Below are positions 61,393 through 64,000 of a DNA stretch of 64,000 nucleotides, in pieces. Within the stretch, counting starts at the first letter, position 1, and each line of letters starts with the position of its first letter. Both the position numbers and the translations under genes were made by a program. The notes beneath the pieces were generated by a model. That model worked only from the letters and a program-made list of their open reading frames with translations, was not told the origin of the DNA and searched no databases. Source of the stretch: Parerythrobacter lutipelagi (lineage in GTDB: Bacteria > Pseudomonadota > Alphaproteobacteria > Sphingomonadales > Sphingomonadaceae); contig NZ_SKCJ01000002.1 of assembly GCF_005434975.1 (NCBI RefSeq), forward strand, positions 1 to 64,000, read 5' to 3'.

Positions 61393-64000
61393 TCAATTGC
61401 ACAGCGCGATGTCGATATCCTTGCTGATCAGATCGGCTTCAAAGCCGACATTCAGCGTGTAGTCCTGCTGCGCGCACAGATTGAGCTTGGCCGACTGGTC
61501 AGGTTCGAGCGTGATTGTGTAGCTGCCGGGCAAAACGCGCTCGAAGAAGTAATAGCCCTCCACTTCAGTGCGGGCGTATTTGACGACTTTGCCGTTCGTA
61601 TCCTTCAACAGCAACCGCACCCCGGAAACGCCGCGCGCGCGTCCCTCCTGCCGGAACGTCACGGTCCCGTCGACTTCGCTGACAGAGACAATCGGGAAGT
61701 CTGCGGCATGGATGCGGCCCGGGCGCGGCACCACTTCGATACCCGGTTTGATCGCCGCCAGATCGATGTCGGGGAGTGTGGAAGTGTCGACCTGAATGCT
61801 CACGCCGCGCCCTTCGCCAAGGCCCGCAAGACGGGCGATGCCATCGCCGCCCGTGGTTGCGGTCTGGTTATATGCGGCGAAATCGACTTCAGGCAACACG
61901 CTGTCTCCGGGGCCGAAAGCGCCATCTCCATCCATGTCGCGGAAAGCGCGCGCAGACACCCCGCCCGATGTCGCTAGACCCGGCCGGGCAATGAAGAAAT
62001 TGCCCCGTAGCGGATCGCGCCCGAAACTTAGTCCCAGCCGCAATCCGATCGAATAGGTATCGTCGCGAAAACCGTAGCTCCCGTCCAGCGCCGCTGTGAA
62101 ACGATCGAAATCGCGAACGGCGGAAAGCCCCACTTGGGCCGATTTCGAAGTGAAGGAATAGCCAACCGATCCGCGGATCGCGGTGTTGCTGTCGATCGCG
62201 CGATCGACCTCCACCGCCGCAGAGACAAGATCTGGATCGGGCACAATCTGATAGCCGAGTGACAGCCGCCCGCGGGTTTTCGAACGCGTGGCCGTTGCGA
62301 GATCGAAATTGCCGAACAGTTGCGATTGGGTGGAGAGGCCGGGGACCGATGACCGCGAATATTCGAGTGTATTCGAGACAAGGAAGTGGGGCAGCCGTGC
62401 CGATGCGCGCAACGCGGCATTGGTCTGGGCCCTTCCGGCAGCGCTCTCGGTATGCCGAATGCGTGCGGTCAACGGAATTGTCAGCCCCGATACGGGATCG
62501 CCCAGATTCAACGAGGAATTGAAGTCGATTTCCGTCGCGCGGCGGAGAAACTCCGAGCCGACGCTTCGGGTCTCGTCGATGAAATTGCCGGAGTACTCGG
62601 CATGGCTCACTGTTACTGCGGAATTGCCGAACCTGCCTCCAATGCCGCCGCTGACGGCAAAGGCGCCGCCGCTGGCAGCCGCGAGATCCCCCTTGATGGC
62701 AAACCGTCCGAGCCCGGTGCGAACTCCTGCAGAGGCGACCCACCGTTCTTCTATCGCTGTCTCGAACCAAGCGCCACTGACCAGGGCGGTGATGTCCGAT
62801 GTCAGGCCGTAAGCCAGCTCGCCGCTTGCCCGCCAGGCGCCGAAGTCCTGCGCAGGAATGAAATCGGGATTGCGTATGCCGAGGACATTTTCGTCCTTCT
62901 GCACAGCGCCGAAGCGATAGACTAATTTGCCCTCGGGCAACCGCCCGTCACCCACTGTGATCCGGCGCACTTGCTCGCTGCGCTGGCCTTGTGGGCCGAA
63001 GAACACCAGGCGGAAAGCGTTGAGGCCGAAGTCGACCGGGACCTGCAGGAATTCATATTGCCCGTTGACCCGTTCGCGGGTTGATCCGATCAGGATTTCG
63101 TTGCGGTACAGCTCGACCTCATAGCCTTCCTGGAGAATGCCTCGCAGGTCGATCTTCTCGAAGACGGAGAACGTCTCCGGCGGGGAATTGGTGATGCTGA
63201 TGCCGCGCCCCGAAACGCTTCGCAGCCCTATCGGCATCGACGTGGTCGAGACGTCGCCAACCGCAAATTCAGTCGCGGCAAGCGGTCCCAGCAATTCCGC
63301 ATCGGGATCCATCCGGCCCAGTTCGATCAGCGAAGCGGTGAGACCGCGCTCTGTGTCGGCGCTGAAAAACACCTGTGCGGTCAGGAACCCCAGATCATTG
63401 GCTAGCTGGATATCGGTTTCGAGGCGCGGTCCGAATGCGCTGTCCGACAGGGCGCGGAGTTCGATATCGGCCAGCGGCAACGTGGCCGCCCGATATGGCG
63501 TATCTTCGCGCGGCCATGTCTGGCGCGTGTTCGGACTGGCCCGGTTTGCGAGCCGCCTGCGATCGGCCTCGCGCTTCATCCGTTCTTCGAACGGGAAAGG
63601 CTGGAGCGTTTCGACGAGTACCGCTTGCGAGCGCAAGTCTGTCTTGATCCGCAGCGGCATCAATTGCTCGAACTGGCTATCGCGAACATACAGATCGCCT
63701 TCGAAAGCGGCAGCGGCATCGGGCGCGAGTGGGGTTTCCTCGCCCCGCTGGACCAGAATGCCCTGCCTCAGGTCGATCGTCAGTGTCTGATCTTCTTCCA
63801 GCACCCAGCCATTGGCATAGTGACCGTCATCGCTCACCACAATTGCCAGATCGAGGATACGTGCGAGCGTGCCGAGCGGTAAATAAACGCCGCTTCGCGT
63901 ACCATAAGCGATAATGGTGTCGGCCGCTTCGACATCCTTGACCTTCAACTCAAGGATGAGCTCGTCCTGATAGCTCAGCGCGGGTGGCTGAGCGGATGCG
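61393..64000 (-). CDS. Usher-like outer-membrane protein with carboxypeptidase-regulatory-like repeats (partial, N-terminus off the right edge)
   Basis: The frame runs past base 64000; the last visible residues before the mature start read ASAQPPALSYQDE, which looks like a signal peptidase site. At least 868 residues are visible. An N-terminal domain (GVYLPLGTLARILDLAIVV) is followed by a plug-like or beta domain (ILQEGYEVELYRNEILIGS). A long beta-barrel with repeated strands comes next, then two beta-sandwich domains near the C-terminus (SARAFRDMDGDGAFGPGDS and GVRLLLKDTNGKVVKYARTE). The layout resembles fimbrial ushers, but the class is uncertain. Confidence 0.65.
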   Translation of the reverse strand, partial: ASAQPPALSYQDELILELKVKDVEAADTIIAYGTRSGVYLPLGTLARILDLAIVVSDDGHYANGWVLEEDQTLTIDLRQGILVQRGEETPLAPDAAAAFEGDLYVRDSQFEQLMPLRIKTDLRSQAVLVETLQPFPFEERMKREADRRRLANRASPNTRQTWPREDTPYRAATLPLADIELRALSDSAFGPRLETDIQLANDLGFLTAQVFFSADTERGLTASLIELGRMDPDAELLGPLAATEFAVGDVSTTSMPIGLRSVSGRGISITNSPPETFSVFEKIDLRGILQEGYEVELYRNEILIGSTRERVNGQYEFLQVPVDFGLNAFRLVFFGPQGQRSEQVRRITVGDGRLPEGKLVYRFGAVQKDENVLGIRNPDFIPAQDFGAWRASGELAYGLTSDITALVSGAWFETAIEERWVASAGVRTGLGRFAIKGDLAAASGGAFAVSGGIGGRFGNSAVTVSHAEYSGNFIDETRSVGSEFLRRATEIDFNSSLNLGDPVSGLTIPLTARIRHTESAAGRAQTNAALRASARLPHFLVSNTLEYSRSSVPGLSTQSQLFGNFDLATATRSKTRGRLSLGYQIVPDPDLVSAAVEVDRAIDSNTAIRGSVGYSFTSKSAQVGLSAVRDFDRFTAALDGSYGFRDDTYSIGLRLGLSFGRDPLRGNFFIARPGLATSGGVSARAFRDMDGDGAFGPGDSVLPEVDFAAYNQTATTGGDGIARLAGLGEGRGVSIQVDTSTLPDIDLAAIKPGIEVVPRPGRIHAADFPIVSVSEVDGTVTFRQEGRARGVSGVRLLLKDTNGKVVKYARTEVEGYYFFERVLPGSYTITLEPDQSAKLNLCAQQDYTLNVGFEADLISKDIDIALCN

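Noticed and set aside
60367-61977. 536-codon plus-strand open frame across cysD and the usher-like gene
   Set aside because: It runs antisense to cysD, which is certain, and spans two unrelated genes.
1-64000. CRISPR arrays, rRNA or tRNA genes, integrase or transposase genes
   Set aside because: I looked for regularly spaced repeats, conserved rRNA/tRNA elements and recombinase motifs on both strands and found none I could support.

Overview
The window looks like the chromosome of an alphaproteobacterium of the Sphingomonadales (Erythrobacteraceae or Sphingomonadaceae type). The protein families, high GC, tightly overlapping ATGA/GTGA gene junctions and the F-type transfer operon arrangement all fit, but this placement is inferred from family resemblance, not from a marker gene. 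The organism appears to be a facultative anaerobe that respires nitrate.

Region 1 (1-14195) is an F-type conjugative type IV secretion operon on the minus strand. In transcription order it holds traA pilin, traL, traE, traK, traB, a DsbC-like thiol isomerase, traV, traC, a small membrane protein, trbI, an S26 signal peptidase, traW, traU, trbC, traN and a traF cut by the left edge. Almost every junction is an overlap of start and stop codons. An XRE-type regulator and an AlpA-like regulator diverge from it. TraG, TraH, the relaxase and the coupling protein are not in view.

Region 2 (14311-18054) is a nitrosative-stress module: group III truncated haemoglobin, a membrane protein and a DUF1971 (YeaR-like) protein, divergent from an NsrR-like Rrf2 regulator across a perfect palindrome. 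It is followed by an acetyltransferase and a ScfR-like regulator that has lost its DNA-binding N-terminus.

Region 3 (18055-56111) is about 38 kb devoted to anaerobic life. It is bounded by two copies, in the same orientation, of a repeat of about 137 bp with partial terminal inverted repeats. Inside are a truncated second nsrR, class III ribonucleotide reductase (nrdDG), a 2-oxo acid decarboxylase, an AidB-like protein, carbonic anhydrase, two NnrS proteins, an alginate-export-type porin, a NarK1-NarK2 fusion, narGHJI with a parvulin, molybdenum cofactor genes (moaA, moaD, moaE, moaB, moaC, moeA, mobA), pdxH, an FnrL oxygen sensor with four cysteines, two further Crp/Fnr regulators, oxygen-independent hemN and a copper-type P-ATPase. 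Nine FNR-type boxes of the form TTGAY-N4-RTCAA sit in its promoters. Together the genes import nitrate, build Moco, reduce nitrate to nitrite, and supply haem and deoxynucleotides without oxygen. No nitrite, nitric oxide or nitrous oxide reductase is present in the window.

Region 4 (56237-64000) returns to ordinary genes: a lipoprotein, a CitE-like lyase, cysQ-cysNC-cysD for sulfate activation, and a large usher-like outer-membrane protein cut by the right edge. No rRNA, tRNA or CRISPR array was recognised.
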